Shown piece by piece: positions 15,292 through 24,421 of a stretch of 50,027 nt of DNA. The number at the start of each line of letters is the position of its first letter. Within the stretch, counting starts at the first letter, position 1. Location: positions 1-50,027 of the forward strand of contig CANQPC010000006.1 in assembly GCA_947625625.1 (NCBI GenBank), in the 5' to 3' direction. Position numbers and translations under genes: made by a program. The DNA is from an uncultured Bacilli bacterium. Lineage in GTDB: Bacteria; Bacillota_I; Bacilli_A; RF39; UBA660. The notes beneath the pieces are model-generated. The model was not told where the DNA came from, did not search any database, and saw nothing but the letters and a program-made list of their open reading frames with translations.

Positions 15292-15924
15292 TTAAATAAA
15301 TATTTTGACAAATAGTTTCGTAATAGAAGGAACGAGAAAGCTTTCGCTAGCGGCCGCGATAAGTGATAGACATAAGGCAATAATAAGAATTATAAAATAT
15401 TTACGTAAAAACCGGTGCATACTATTAGACTTGTCCCTCATAAAAAGCATTCTAAATAAATAAGAAGTTAAAATGAAAGAATATACACCTACTATCAAAG
15501 TTATTATGATATTTATTATTCCCCCGGGAAACATATATATAAACGAAGAAATTATTCCTTTATATTTGTATGTTAAAATAAATGACGATATAGTAAAACC
15601 GATTGTAAATCCCTTAAAATAAACTAGAAAGATATTTACAAATATACCAATTATCGAAAAACCAAATACCCAAATTATCATAATGAAAATAAAATTAGAA
15701 ATAATCGCATTTTTAAAAGCTTCTAAATTATTAATATTATTAGTATTGATATTATTCATAAAAGTTGTTATTTTATTTATTACTAAGCTTTTATCATCTT
15801 TACTTAGTACCACTAAATAAAGTGAACCAGATATTATTCCAAGCAGTATGAGAAAAGTTACAAATAAATTAATACGTTTTGAGGGAAGTATTGTTGCTAA
15901 AGCTCTACTAAAATTTTTATTCAT
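15292..15924 (-). CDS. SpoIIM/DUF95-like membrane protein
   Basis: 210 residues with about five membrane segments. The central pattern (FVNIFLVYFKGFTIGFTISSFI, then FPGGIINIIITLIVGVYSF) matches SpoIIM, which in B. subtilis is needed with SpoIID and SpoIIP to remodel the septum and engulf the forespore. SpoIIM-like proteins also occur in bacteria not known to sporulate. No spoIID or spoIIP is in the window. It precedes mnmA with a 41-base gap. Confidence 0.72.
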   Translation of the reverse strand: MNKNFSRALATILPSKRINLFVTFLILLGIISGSLYLVVLSKDDKSLVINKITTFMNNINTNNINNLEAFKNAIISNFIFIMIIWVFGFSIIGIFVNIFLVYFKGFTIGFTISSFILTYKYKGIISSFIYMFPGGIINIIITLIVGVYSFILTSYLFRMLFMRDKSNSMHRFLRKYFIILIIALCLSLIAAASESFLVPSITKLFVKIFI

Positions 15925-15958
15925 TTTCTTATCACCAATAGACTATATGAAAAAAAGA

Positions 15959-15987
15959 TTGAAAATATGAATATTTTTTAGTATAAT
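15959..15987 (+). promoter_or_regulatory. Sigma-A promoter of the 47-residue gene
   Basis: TTGAAA (15959-15964), 17 bases, TATAAT (15982-15987). Confidence 0.8.
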
Positions 15988-16008
15988 TAAATAGAGGTGT
16001 ATCAAATA

Positions 16009-16152
16009 ATGAGTAAAAATAATACAAATAAGCCAAAAAAAAAGAAAAAGAAAATAAAAAATTTAGGTCAAAAGATATTTGCTTACATTATGGTTGTAAT
16101 TGCCATAGTATCGGCATTATCATCAGTACTAGCATACGCACTCTCAAAATAA
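16009..16152 (+). CDS. Small membrane protein, DUF4044/Prli42-like
   Basis: 47 residues: a very basic N-terminal part (NKPKKKKKKIKNLGQK) and one membrane segment (IFAYIMVVIAIVSALSSVLA). The layout matches DUF4044, whose Listeria member Prli42 anchors the stressosome. AGAGGTG precedes the ATG, the promoter is near consensus, and the terminator overlaps the stop. The family call is from pattern only; no stressosome gene (rsbR, rsbS, rsbT) is in the window. Confidence 0.6.
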   Translation: MSKNNTNKPKKKKKKIKNLGQKIFAYIMVVIAIVSALSSVLAYALSK

Positions 16153-16172
16153 AATTGAGAGTTTTTTATTTG
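16140..16172 (+). terminator. Terminator of the 47-residue gene
   Basis: ACTCTCAA (16140-16147) pairs with TTGAGAGT (16155-16162), then a T-run (16163-16167). The stem includes the stop codon region. Confidence 0.8.
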
Positions 16173-16909
16173 ATAAATATAAATAATAGCAATAAACTTA
16201 TCGTAAAAGAGATTATTCCAAGAAGAATATAAGATACATATCCTCCTGAATTACCATTTTTATTATCAGCAGGCTTATCAGCTGCTACCTCTGATTTAAC
16301 CATACTATCGAATGTTTGCGTTTCTAATTCGACTGTTTTAGCAAGCTCGGGATTATCATTTTTACCGACAACAAAATTAATATTAGGAGTTTTAACGACA
16401 TTATAACTGCTAAAAGTTCCATCTTGATTAGCTAATTCGATAAGAGTCTTATATTCAATACGATTATTGTATCTAGAAACAAACCAATTAGTAAAATTTT
16501 TAAATGAATCATTATTAATTACATAGATATTACTATTTACTTTAATATTATTTTTCATTAAAAATTTATATGCTTCATTAAAAATATTACCAAGATAGCG
16601 GTCTAATTTTTGATATAGTTCCATATCGTTTACAGTTCTAATACGAAGTAAAACATCATCATAAAATACTGGTAAAATTAATGTAATATTAAAATTATCG
16701 ATACATTTATAATAATTAATAAGCTCATTAGTAACATCATTTAAAGAATTTTTACTTAAATCATAATTTTGATAATTACTTTTCAATCTAATTGCTATAT
16801 TAGTAACGTTATATTCTTTATAAGGAGTTAATATATAGAAACTACAATTAGCATCACTTAGATAATAAATATAATGTTTTTCAAGACTGCATATAAAAGT
16901 TTCCTTCAT
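16166..16909 (-). CDS. Tail-anchored protein of unknown function
   Basis: 247 residues: a cytosolic domain (about 1-190) with no motif I recognise, a Lys/Asn/Gly linker (ADKPADNKNGNSGG) and one C-terminal membrane segment (YILLGIISFTISLLLLFIFI) ending in a Lys. With no signal peptide it should be tail-anchored with the domain inside the cell. TAGGAGGGTAATT precedes the ATG. Confidence 0.6.
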   Translation of the reverse strand: MKETFICSLEKHYIYYLSDANCSFYILTPYKEYNVTNIAIRLKSNYQNYDLSKNSLNDVTNELINYYKCIDNFNITLILPVFYDDVLLRIRTVNDMELYQKLDRYLGNIFNEAYKFLMKNNIKVNSNIYVINNDSFKNFTNWFVSRYNNRIEYKTLIELANQDGTFSSYNVVKTPNINFVVGKNDNPELAKTVELETQTFDSMVKSEVAADKPADNKNGNSGGYVSYILLGIISFTISLLLLFIFIK

Positions 16910-16995
16910 AATTACCCTCCTATATTACTATAATAAGTATAGCAAAAAAAAGTGAATTTGTCATCACTTTTTATCTAAATTATTTTATAATCTTT

Positions 16996-17946
16996 TTATT
17001 GTAGCTTTAAAGATTTTAATTCTTCCTTACTGAGCTTATTTTTTAATCCTTTAGGAATAGTAAGACCAAAGTCCTGAAAAATTTTTGCCTGATTATAATA
17101 ACTAGTACTTTTTTTAATTGCATTAATCAGATTTAAAAAATCTTTCTTAAGTTTTTCATTTTCGATACTTAAATTATGATTTTCAGACTTAAAGATATTT
17201 AGCTTAATATTATTTTGACATGATAAAAGGGCTATCTTGTCAAAGTCTTCGACAACTATTTTATTTGAGCGGTCTCTAATAATTTCTCCTGTATTGGAAA
17301 TTATATATGCTAGAGGAAATAATTTTTCAATTTGTTTAACAATTGTATCATCTAGTATTAACTTATCTCCCAAGATAATTCCGGAAATACAGTTCGAAGG
17401 AACTCCCACTAATAGAGCACTGTCAGTAAGATTATCTTTTTTCTGATGATAATCGATAATATTTTTAATATCTAATCGTTCATCAAATTTATCATCTAAT
17501 AAATCATAATATAGTAGTCCCCCTATTCTACTTGATGGATTTATTATAAAAGCAATATTGTCATTAATACCATCAAAAGGAAAATGTATATCAGAAGTAA
17601 ACTCTTTACTTAATTTTTTAACATATACATCTTGAATTATTTTTTTAAAATTTACACAGTAATAATTTTTATCTTCTTTTTTATAGCCCTTAAATTCATT
17701 AGCTAATATTCCCCTACTACTTATTTCTTTTACTAACTCTTTACTATATTTAATACCATATAGTAAAGTATCTTTAGTAAAATAGACATTTCTATTATCG
17801 TCAAGATATAATTGATACTGTATATTATCTAACTTTAATTTTTGAATGCTTAAAAACTTTCTGATTTGACTTTCGATTAATTTTGCTTGTTCTTCAGTAA
17901 GCTTTTTATCATAAACTATTCCTTTAAAAAAGTCTTTATCGTTCAT
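16996..17946 (-). CDS. Hypothetical soluble protein
   Basis: 316 residues starting MNDKDFFKGIVYDKKL. No signal peptide or membrane segment. The C-terminal third is helical with a possible coiled coil (NHNLSIENEKLKKDFLNLIN). GGTGATGAAT before the ATG at 17946 is a moderate binding site; the frame could extend to 17976 without a better one. Followed by the ZIP transporter gene upstream on the same strand. No family recognised. Confidence 0.5.
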   Translation of the reverse strand: MNDKDFFKGIVYDKKLTEEQAKLIESQIRKFLSIQKLKLDNIQYQLYLDDNRNVYFTKDTLLYGIKYSKELVKEISSRGILANEFKGYKKEDKNYYCVNFKKIIQDVYVKKLSKEFTSDIHFPFDGINDNIAFIINPSSRIGGLLYYDLLDDKFDERLDIKNIIDYHQKKDNLTDSALLVGVPSNCISGIILGDKLILDDTIVKQIEKLFPLAYIISNTGEIIRDRSNKIVVEDFDKIALLSCQNNIKLNIFKSENHNLSIENEKLKKDFLNLINAIKKSTSYYNQAKIFQDFGLTIPKGLKNKLSKEELKSLKLQ

Positions 17947-18042
17947 ATATTCATCACCATAAATATATTTTACCACTAATTTAAAGTATTTAAAATAAGT
18001 ATATCGTTATTTTCTAAAAAAGCTTAGAGGCTAATAATCTTT

Positions 18043-18801
18043 TTATATAATAAATTTGGCTAACATAAATAATACTCCTACCGAGAAAAATATTATCAAA
18101 TACTTACTGTTATTATATTTTTTAGCGGTTGGCAGTAGTTCACAGAAAGATATTTGTAACATGATTCCCGCAATTATGGAAAATAAAATTCCCAGTACTA
18201 AGTCACTCATAATTTTTCTTAAAAACAAAAAGGCTAATAGAGCTCCAAAGGGTTCTGACAATGCGGAAACTAAGGTATATAATAGAGCCGTTTTTTTACT
18301 GCCCGTCGAATAATACAGTGGAATGGAAATACTTATGCCTTCGGGAATATTATGCATAGTAATAGCGATAAAAAGAGCTAAGCCTAATTTTGTATCACTA
18401 GTAGTTGCGATAAAAGTAGCAATTCCTTCGGGAATATTATGTAAAATAATAGCAATCATCGAGATTATTCCTACTTTAAAAAGAGAACTATTCTTTTCGT
18501 TAGCAATAGGTCTTTCAGGTAGATAATAATCAATTATCATCGAAATAGTGGCTCCTAGTAATATACCTAGTAAAGAGATTAAAATTAGACTTATTCCCGT
18601 TAGACTCTCACGAAGTAATTTTATACCTTCGGGTACTAAATCAGTTACCGAAACAGTAATCATAACTCCTGCGGCAAAAGCTAAAGATGATAAAATTATT
18701 TTTTCATAATTTTTATTTTTAATAAAGATAATAACTGTTCCAATCATCGTCGATAAGCCCGCCATCGTCGTTAAAATAAATGCCAATAAAGTTGTATTCA
18801 T
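18043..18801 (-). CDS. ZIP-family divalent metal transporter (ZupT/GufA type)
   Basis: 252 residues with eight predicted membrane segments. The two metal-binding signatures are both present: LHNIPEGIATFIA and TMHNIPEGISISIPL, with the later SEPFGALLAF helix. Members import zinc, and often iron or manganese, across the cell membrane. GTGGTGATAAT precedes the ATG. Metal preference cannot be read from sequence. A manganese riboswitch elsewhere in the window shows that the cell senses Mn, but nothing links it to this gene. Confidence 0.88.
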   Translation of the reverse strand: MNTTLLAFILTTMAGLSTMIGTVIIFIKNKNYEKIILSSLAFAAGVMITVSVTDLVPEGIKLLRESLTGISLILISLLGILLGATISMIIDYYLPERPIANEKNSSLFKVGIISMIAIILHNIPEGIATFIATTSDTKLGLALFIAITMHNIPEGISISIPLYYSTGSKKTALLYTLVSALSEPFGALLAFLFLRKIMSDLVLGILFSIIAGIMLQISFCELLPTAKKYNNSKYLIIFFSVGVLFMLAKFII

Positions 18802-18825
18802 ATATTATCACCACTAAAATATATG

Positions 18826-18852
18826 AAAAAAAAGAAGGAGTTAACCATCTTT
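18826..18852 (-). terminator. Terminator of the CAP-domain gene
   Basis: On the - strand AAAGATGG pairs with CCTTCTTT (18852 down to 18831, one T-T mismatch), followed by a T-run. Confidence 0.6.
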
Positions 18853-18860
18853 TTAGTATT

Positions 18861-20093
18861 TTATGCCGAAAAAATTTGTACCCAGTAGGTCGTTCCATCG
18901 ACCGTAGCCATTCCAACCCCTATTTTATTAAAGTCCGCACTTATCATATTACTATAGTGGCCTGGAGAATTTTTCCAACCATTAGATACGGAAGCCGCAT
19001 CATAGTAACCTGCAGCAATATTTTCACCTGCTGATAATATTACAATTCCGAGATCATCTAAAACGGTAAAACATGATGTTCCATTAGGTCGATCGTGAGA
19101 AAAGTTTTTCGACCAACCCATTTCCAAAGCTCGAACACTAGCGGCAATATTAAGATTATTATCCATTGTAATTGGACTTACGTTTACTTCACTGCGGTAC
19201 ATATTGACATATGATACGACACTAGAAGCAATATTATAATTACTGTTAGCTAAACTAGTAGCTTCCGCTAGTAAGTCACTAGTAGAGGCATTAAAATTAT
19301 TGTAATTATAAGAGCTTGTCGTACTACGATCAACTTCTTTTTTACTTCCATCACTATAAACATCATAATATATAGTTGTCGTCGTATCTAAAGTAACACC
19401 ATATTTATAATTACTACTCGTCGTATTAGTTTCAGTAACTGTTTTAATTTTTACTACACTAGAAGAATTGTCTACTAAATTATCTTCTTTCTTTTCATCT
19501 TTTTTATTGATAGTTAATTTAGCATTTTTAGAAATATTTTTATTACCAACAGAAGCTACAATAGTAATACTATATTCACCGCTATCGGAGTATTTAGCCA
19601 TTTTTTCTTCTTTAAAAGAATAAGTACATGCTCCTAAAGAACTTTTACAGCTCTTAACAAAATCATCAGCCTTATATTCTTTACCATAATCGATAGTAAT
19701 ATCTTGAACTTCTAATTCAATTTCTCTAGTAGATTTCTTGATAATTAACTTGGAATTATACTTTTTATCGCCTACTTTTATCAAAGCCAAGTATTCTCCC
19801 TCAGTATTAGTATTTTCAAGTTTTACCTTTTTATTATTGAAATAATAATCAATTGTTATCTTTTCACTACATTTTTTGACAAAATCGTTAGCGGTAGGAA
19901 GACTATCGCCAGTCTCTATTTCTAAAGTATTAATAATTTGACATTTTCCCTTAAGGCTTATTTTCTCACCTTTATTAGAATTATCATCTTTAAAAATGAC
20001 AATTAAAGTAAGTGCTATACTAATAAAAAGCAATATAGCTAAAACTACAATAACAATTTTCTTCTTTTTACTTAATTTTCTTTTTTTTGACAT
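18861..20093 (-). CDS. Membrane-anchored CAP/SCP-domain protein (YkwD type)
   Basis: 410 residues: short basic cytosolic start, one membrane segment (about 13-31), two Ig-like strand-rich domains (about 50-125 and 130-200), a Ser/Thr-rich linker, and a C-terminal CAP domain (about 285-410). CAP motifs seen: SFxHDRPNG-type FSHDRPNG, AGENIAAG and NSPGHYSNMI. Bacterial CAP proteins are secreted, of mostly unknown function. GGGAAGGGAAATGAG precedes the ATG; an extended -10 TGATATAAT lies upstream. Confidence 0.82.
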   Translation of the reverse strand: MSKKRKLSKKKKIVIVVLAILLFISIALTLIVIFKDDNSNKGEKISLKGKCQIINTLEIETGDSLPTANDFVKKCSEKITIDYYFNNKKVKLENTNTEGEYLALIKVGDKKYNSKLIIKKSTREIELEVQDITIDYGKEYKADDFVKSCKSSLGACTYSFKEEKMAKYSDSGEYSITIVASVGNKNISKNAKLTINKKDEKKEDNLVDNSSSVVKIKTVTETNTTSSNYKYGVTLDTTTTIYYDVYSDGSKKEVDRSTTSSYNYNNFNASTSDLLAEATSLANSNYNIASSVVSYVNMYRSEVNVSPITMDNNLNIAASVRALEMGWSKNFSHDRPNGTSCFTVLDDLGIVILSAGENIAAGYYDAASVSNGWKNSPGHYSNMISADFNKIGVGMATVDGTTYWVQIFSA

Positions 20094-20144
20094 CTCATTT
20101 CCCTTCCCTATACAATACTATTATATCATATTGCTAAAAAAATG

Positions 20145-20182
20145 ATAAAAAAAATAACTATTTACTTAAATTAGTGAATAGT
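20145..20182 (-). terminator. Terminator of the 95-residue gene
   Basis: ACTATT-ACT (20157-20166) pairs with AGT-AATAGT (20173-20182) around a 6-base loop; on the - strand a long T-run follows. The stop codon is inside the hairpin. Confidence 0.72.
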
Positions 20183-20458
20183 AGTTCTTTTTTTTCTCTT
20201 TTTAGTAGGCACTTCTTCTTGAAACTTCATGAGTAAATAGTTATAATCATCATTATGCTCCGAAGGATCAGTATGAATAAGAGTATTTTTTATAACGTAG
20301 TCTTCAAAAGCATTAGTATAACCTTCTAACTTATAACTGGCAAAAGATAATAAATCTGTATATAAAATACCATTATTACTATATAAAACTAACTGCTCAT
20401 CATATGATTTTTTTCTTTTAAAATGTCTGACAGTTCCAACATAAAAATTATCTTCCAT
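20171..20458 (-). CDS. Small basic protein, unknown function
   Basis: 95 residues, soluble, Tyr-rich, with a very basic C-terminal end (PTKKRKKRTTIH). The N-terminal VGTVRHFKRKKSYDEQLVLY may be a strand-rich fold. Overlaps the upstream gene by 11 bases; AGAGAGGAAAATT precedes the ATG. No family recognised. Confidence 0.55.
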   Translation of the reverse strand: MEDNFYVGTVRHFKRKKSYDEQLVLYSNNGILYTDLLSFASYKLEGYTNAFEDYVIKNTLIHTDPSEHNDDYNYLLMKFQEEVPTKKRKKRTTIH

Positions 20459-20777
20459 AATTTTCCTCTCTTCTAAATAGAGAATTTTTAATTAGACGCA
20501 TATCTATTTCAAAATAAAAATTTTTAATTTTTAAAGTATTTTTAATATCAAAAATAATATTTCTATAATTAATAATTACTTTTAAAAAATTATAACTAGT
20601 ATAAGATATAAATAATATACAAATAATATTACTATAAATGTTATTTATAATACCATTTATTATTAAACATATCGATATTTTAAAAAGAAATTCTAATATT
20701 TTAACGATTATTTTAGTTAAAAAATAATTAATATTTTCTTTAGCTAAGTCTAATTGTTTCTTAAAAAAACTATACAT
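20448..20777 (-). CDS. Small membrane protein, unknown function
   Basis: 109 residues starting MYSFFKKQLDLAKENINYFL, with two membrane segments (about 20-65) and a basic C-terminal half. GGGGAATTGGG just before the ATG at 20777 suggests this start over the ATG at 20795. Overlap with the next gene points to joint translation. No family recognised. Confidence 0.5.
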   Translation of the reverse strand: MYSFFKKQLDLAKENINYFLTKIIVKILEFLFKISICLIINGIINNIYSNIICILFISYTSYNFLKVIINYRNIIFDIKNTLKIKNFYFEIDMRLIKNSLFRREENYGR

Positions 20778-20924
20778 CCCAATTCCCCATTTCATTTATA
20801 GATATATATAATACACTATTTTTGTTTATTAGTCAAGGCTGGAATATTTTATCTTTCATATATTAGTAATTAAGGTAAATAATAATAATGTAGTCTGTGA
20901 AAATATATAAAGGAGATGTATTTT

Positions 20925-21923
20925 ATGTTTTTTAAAAAAATAAAAAACAACCTGCTTCTTTTACTTTTAACTACTACTTTTATTATTCCCAGCAGTGTTC
21001 TTGCTTATTCCGACTATGTGATAGCAGGAGGAGAAAATATTGGTATCGAATTAAACTCTAACGGTGTACTAATAGTGGGAACATACGAAGTAAACGGAAC
21101 TAATCCTGCTAAAAAAGCTAATCTCCAAAACGGAGACAAAATCATTAAGATTAACAATCAAGAAATTTCTAATATTGAAGATATGCTCGATGTCATCGAT
21201 AATTCTTCTGATAAAGAAAATATAGCAATTACCTTTCTTCGTGGAAATAAAGAAAATGTAACGAATCTTAATTTAATCAAAACAGATAACAATATCTATA
21301 AGACAGGGTTATATGTCAAAGATAGCATAACAGGTGTAGGAACACTGACATATATCGATCCTAATACTAAATTATTTGGCGCCTTAGGTCACGAAATAAT
21401 TGAAAAGACGACAGGGCAAAAACTCGAAATAAAAGATGGAAAGATATATAGTTCTACTGTAACGGGAATTACTAGAAGTGATAATGGTAATCCTGGAGAA
21501 AAAAATGCCAAATATGATTCAAATGAGATATTTGGTTCCGTAAAAGAAAATACCACCAGCGGTATATTTGGAACATATACTGATGATATTCCCAATAAAA
21601 AGACTTATCCTGTCGGAACAGTTAAAGATATTAAAATGGGAGAAGCGACAATTTTGACAGTAATTGAAGGTAGTAATGTCGAAGAGTTTTCGATAAATAT
21701 CTTAAAAGTTAATAGCAATCAAAATTCATCAAAAAATATTCTTTTCGAAATAACTGATGAAAAGTTATTAGAAAATGCCGGAGGTATCGTTCAAGGAATG
21801 AGTGGTAGTCCTATTATTCAAAATGGTTATATTATAGGAGCAGTGACGCATGTAGTCGTCGATGATCCTACCAAGGGTTATGGTATTTTAATTACCAAAA
21901 TGCTCGAAGAAGCAGAAAACTAA
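20925..21923 (+). CDS. SpoIVB-like serine protease (family S55) with PDZ domain
   Basis: 332 residues: signal/anchor segment (about 9-28), PDZ domain (about 35-115), and an S55 peptidase domain. Likely triad H156 (ALGHE), D278 and S293 (GIVQGMSGSPI); the 15-residue Asp-Ser spacing equals that of B. subtilis SpoIVB. The block GAVTHVVVDDPTKGYGI is also typical. In spore formers SpoIVB crosses the forespore membrane and triggers sigma-K processing. No SpoIVFA/FB is nearby. AAGGAGATGTATTTT fixes the ATG at 20925; the ATG at 20916 lies in that binding site. Confidence 0.85.
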   Translation: MFFKKIKNNLLLLLLTTTFIIPSSVLAYSDYVIAGGENIGIELNSNGVLIVGTYEVNGTNPAKKANLQNGDKIIKINNQEISNIEDMLDVIDNSSDKENIAITFLRGNKENVTNLNLIKTDNNIYKTGLYVKDSITGVGTLTYIDPNTKLFGALGHEIIEKTTGQKLEIKDGKIYSSTVTGITRSDNGNPGEKNAKYDSNEIFGSVKENTTSGIFGTYTDDIPNKKTYPVGTVKDIKMGEATILTVIEGSNVEEFSINILKVNSNQNSSKNILFEITDEKLLENAGGIVQGMSGSPIIQNGYIIGAVTHVVVDDPTKGYGILITKMLEEAEN

Positions 21924-21945
21924 AAAGAGGAATAATTCCTCTTTT
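21923..21945. terminator. Bidirectional terminator
   Basis: AAAAGAGGAA (21923-21932) pairs with TTCCTCTTTT (21936-21945) with a 3-base loop, between convergent genes. Confidence 0.8.
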
Positions 21946-21946
21946 A

Positions 21947-24421
21947 TTAATTTTTACTTACTAATACTAAATCACTACGAGAACTTTGAGAAGTACAACA
22001 TGACCATCGATAATATGTAATGACTGGTTTTTCGACGCCATTAAATAATTTTGTTCGTCCAGGCATATTACAGTTAGTATTTTTTTTAATGGTTTGACCG
22101 TTGCAAGTAACAGTTTCGATTATATTACAAGGGTTATTTATAGAAGAACCATTCCAGTATGCATCTTCAATAATATCGTAACATAAAGAATTACTTGTAG
22201 TAGTACTATATCTATAGGAATATGTTGATGAATGTCCCGAATTACTTTTACAAGTGATATCGATATTCGGACGTTTATTAGGATTCCAATAATGACTAGA
22301 TTTCTTATTACCATTGCTTTCATTGGAAATCGTTCCGTTTCCACTTACACTATCATAAGTCTTAAACTCGCTTACTCCGCTATTACTAGAACAACTGAAA
22401 TAATAATAATTACCACTGTTGCCATCAAATGTGACGATAGGAAAATCATCATCTATCTTAAAAGTTACATCTGGTTTAGAACAATTTCCAGCAGTATCGC
22501 ATATTTCGTAATATACATATCTTTGTCCTGAAGAATTAATTTCTCTTTCAAATGTACCGCTATCATCTAGATTCTTTTTTTCTCCACTTGTGTTAGAAAT
22601 CGTTTTATCTAGTTTATTATAAATGAAAGCTCTATTGTAGTAAAGTTTTCCTGCTTTTTCAAGACCACTTAAACTATCTTTAGAAGTAAAACTTAAAGTT
22701 ACATAATCTCCAAGCCAGTTTTTATATATATATGAATTATTATCTTGCGTTAAAGAAATATTTTTATTATTTGAAGTATATCTCATTTTTACTGAAACAG
22801 TTGGTGGTGTAGTATCTAAATTAAAATATAAATCATTAGTAGCACAATTTCCAGCATTATCACATATTTCCATCATTATATGTCTGCTTCCATCTGTAGT
22901 AATGTTTTCACTATGACTTCCATTAGTCGATATTGTTCTTGTAGTAGTAGTTAATTCACCATTCCAAGATGTTAAATTTCCTTTATTGTAACTATATGAA
23001 GCCGTAGGATTTATACCGCTATAAATATCAGAATATTTATAATTTAATACTACTGATTTAGTTAGCCAATTATCATATGTATACGATTCTCCAGTAGTTG
23101 CCGAAGGATTAACGATAGAACCACCCGATAGAAGATTAGATGCTATTACTGGAGGAGTTTTATCTAATTTTACCTCATAACTGACTATATCACTACAATT
23201 ATTTTGATAGCAGGCTTTTGCATAGTATGTAAGAGATTTAGTCTCAGAAGTAATCGGTATAGTTATCGGTTTATTATCAGCAGATAGATTAGTTAAATTA
23301 TTTTTATTTGTTCCATAGGCATATGTAATACCATTCTTATTATTACTACTTATCGATAAATCAAAATTATTTTTATGCCATGCTCCACTACTTATTCTAT
23401 CGCTAGCAGTTATAATAGGATCGAGTATGTCTTCCGCTGCTGGAACATTATCAATAAGTTTTTCTACCGATTTCTTATTATAGCCGTCATTATTTTCGGC
23501 TGTTACTGTAAATCTTGTCCCATAATCGACTTTAGACGTATCGAGAAGTACTTCTTTTATACTAGCAGTATATTTTTTGCCATTTTCTAATTGCGTTGGA
23601 TTTCCTACAATACCAGAGCCAGAACTATTTACTACCTTTGAAGTTCCTACTTTTAAAGTACTTGTGATAAAATCATAATCATGATTATAGTTTATTGTTA
23701 TATTTCCTTTAGATGACACAATGGTAGGAGTCGGTAATTCAATTGTTTTAGCTCTGTCTTCAGCAAGAGCATATCCATATTCATTTGAAGAGCAAAATAC
23801 CGAAACTTTGTAACTACTATTATCTTTATTATCTGTAAAAGTATAGAGATTACTATCATTTGCACCTTTACTGATATTATCAATATAATAAATATATTTA
23901 ATATCACTAGGAACCGTATTTTTAACTTTACATTCTGCATTTACTTCAATATCTTTAGTAGTAGTATTTACAATATTGATATTTGCATGCAAAGTATTAG
24001 CGCAGTCAGAAGCTTCTTCATCATCATATGAAAAAATCTCTTCAGACGTTATATTTTTAGTATTATCTCTTTTTAAAATGATAACATCACTACTATTTAA
24101 TTTATATTCATCAGTACTATTAATGCCTATACTAAAGTCTTCTTTTTTGAGATAACCTTTATTGATAAGCCACTGAATAGATACACAAGACTTCTCTTCA
24201 TCATTATCATTTTCTAGTGGTACCCAATCGATATCAGTTAAAAATTCGTCAGAATAAAGTTTTGCAGAACTTAATACACTATTTTTGGTAATTTCAAAAG
24301 CTTTTTTCTTAGAAGATTCAATAGCTTTCATTACTCCAAAAGTTCCTATAGCTATGACAAGAGAAACAATCAAAATAGTAACGAGTAATTCTACTAAAGT
24401 AAATCCCTTTCTATTCTTCAT
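21947..24421 (-). CDS. Large surface protein with type IV prepilin N-terminus
   Basis: 824 residues. The start MKNRKGFTLVELLVTILIVS is a class III (prepilin peptidase) signal: cleavage after Gly6, Phe7, Glu at +5 of the mature protein, then a long hydrophobic helix. The rest is Ser/Thr/Asn-rich with repeated Ig-like units; two share a (DNWLTKSVVLNYKYSD / KNWLGDYVTLSFTSKD) start and a (MEICDNAGNC / YEICDTAGNC) end followed by a DTTPP or DDDFP linker. A Cys-rich C-terminal domain follows. No LPxTG-type sorting signal. No pilus ATPase or prepilin peptidase gene is in the window. Probably a pseudopilin-anchored adhesin (inference). Confidence 0.75.
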   Translation of the reverse strand: MKNRKGFTLVELLVTILIVSLVIAIGTFGVMKAIESSKKKAFEITKNSVLSSAKLYSDEFLTDIDWVPLENDNDEEKSCVSIQWLINKGYLKKEDFSIGINSTDEYKLNSSDVIILKRDNTKNITSEEIFSYDDEEASDCANTLHANINIVNTTTKDIEVNAECKVKNTVPSDIKYIYYIDNISKGANDSNLYTFTDNKDNSSYKVSVFCSSNEYGYALAEDRAKTIELPTPTIVSSKGNITINYNHDYDFITSTLKVGTSKVVNSSGSGIVGNPTQLENGKKYTASIKEVLLDTSKVDYGTRFTVTAENNDGYNKKSVEKLIDNVPAAEDILDPIITASDRISSGAWHKNNFDLSISSNNKNGITYAYGTNKNNLTNLSADNKPITIPITSETKSLTYYAKACYQNNCSDIVSYEVKLDKTPPVIASNLLSGGSIVNPSATTGESYTYDNWLTKSVVLNYKYSDIYSGINPTASYSYNKGNLTSWNGELTTTTRTISTNGSHSENITTDGSRHIMMEICDNAGNCATNDLYFNLDTTPPTVSVKMRYTSNNKNISLTQDNNSYIYKNWLGDYVTLSFTSKDSLSGLEKAGKLYYNRAFIYNKLDKTISNTSGEKKNLDDSGTFEREINSSGQRYVYYEICDTAGNCSKPDVTFKIDDDFPIVTFDGNSGNYYYFSCSSNSGVSEFKTYDSVSGNGTISNESNGNKKSSHYWNPNKRPNIDITCKSNSGHSSTYSYRYSTTTSNSLCYDIIEDAYWNGSSINNPCNIIETVTCNGQTIKKNTNCNMPGRTKLFNGVEKPVITYYRWSCCTSQSSRSDLVLVSKN

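Noticed and set aside
18719-19034. Overlapping frames around the start of the ZIP gene and end of the CAP gene
   Set aside because: They overlap two well-supported genes in other frames and cross the terminator.
22232-22531. 99-residue + frame inside the prepilin-like gene
   Set aside because: Antisense shadow; low-complexity Ile/Thr composition and no binding site.
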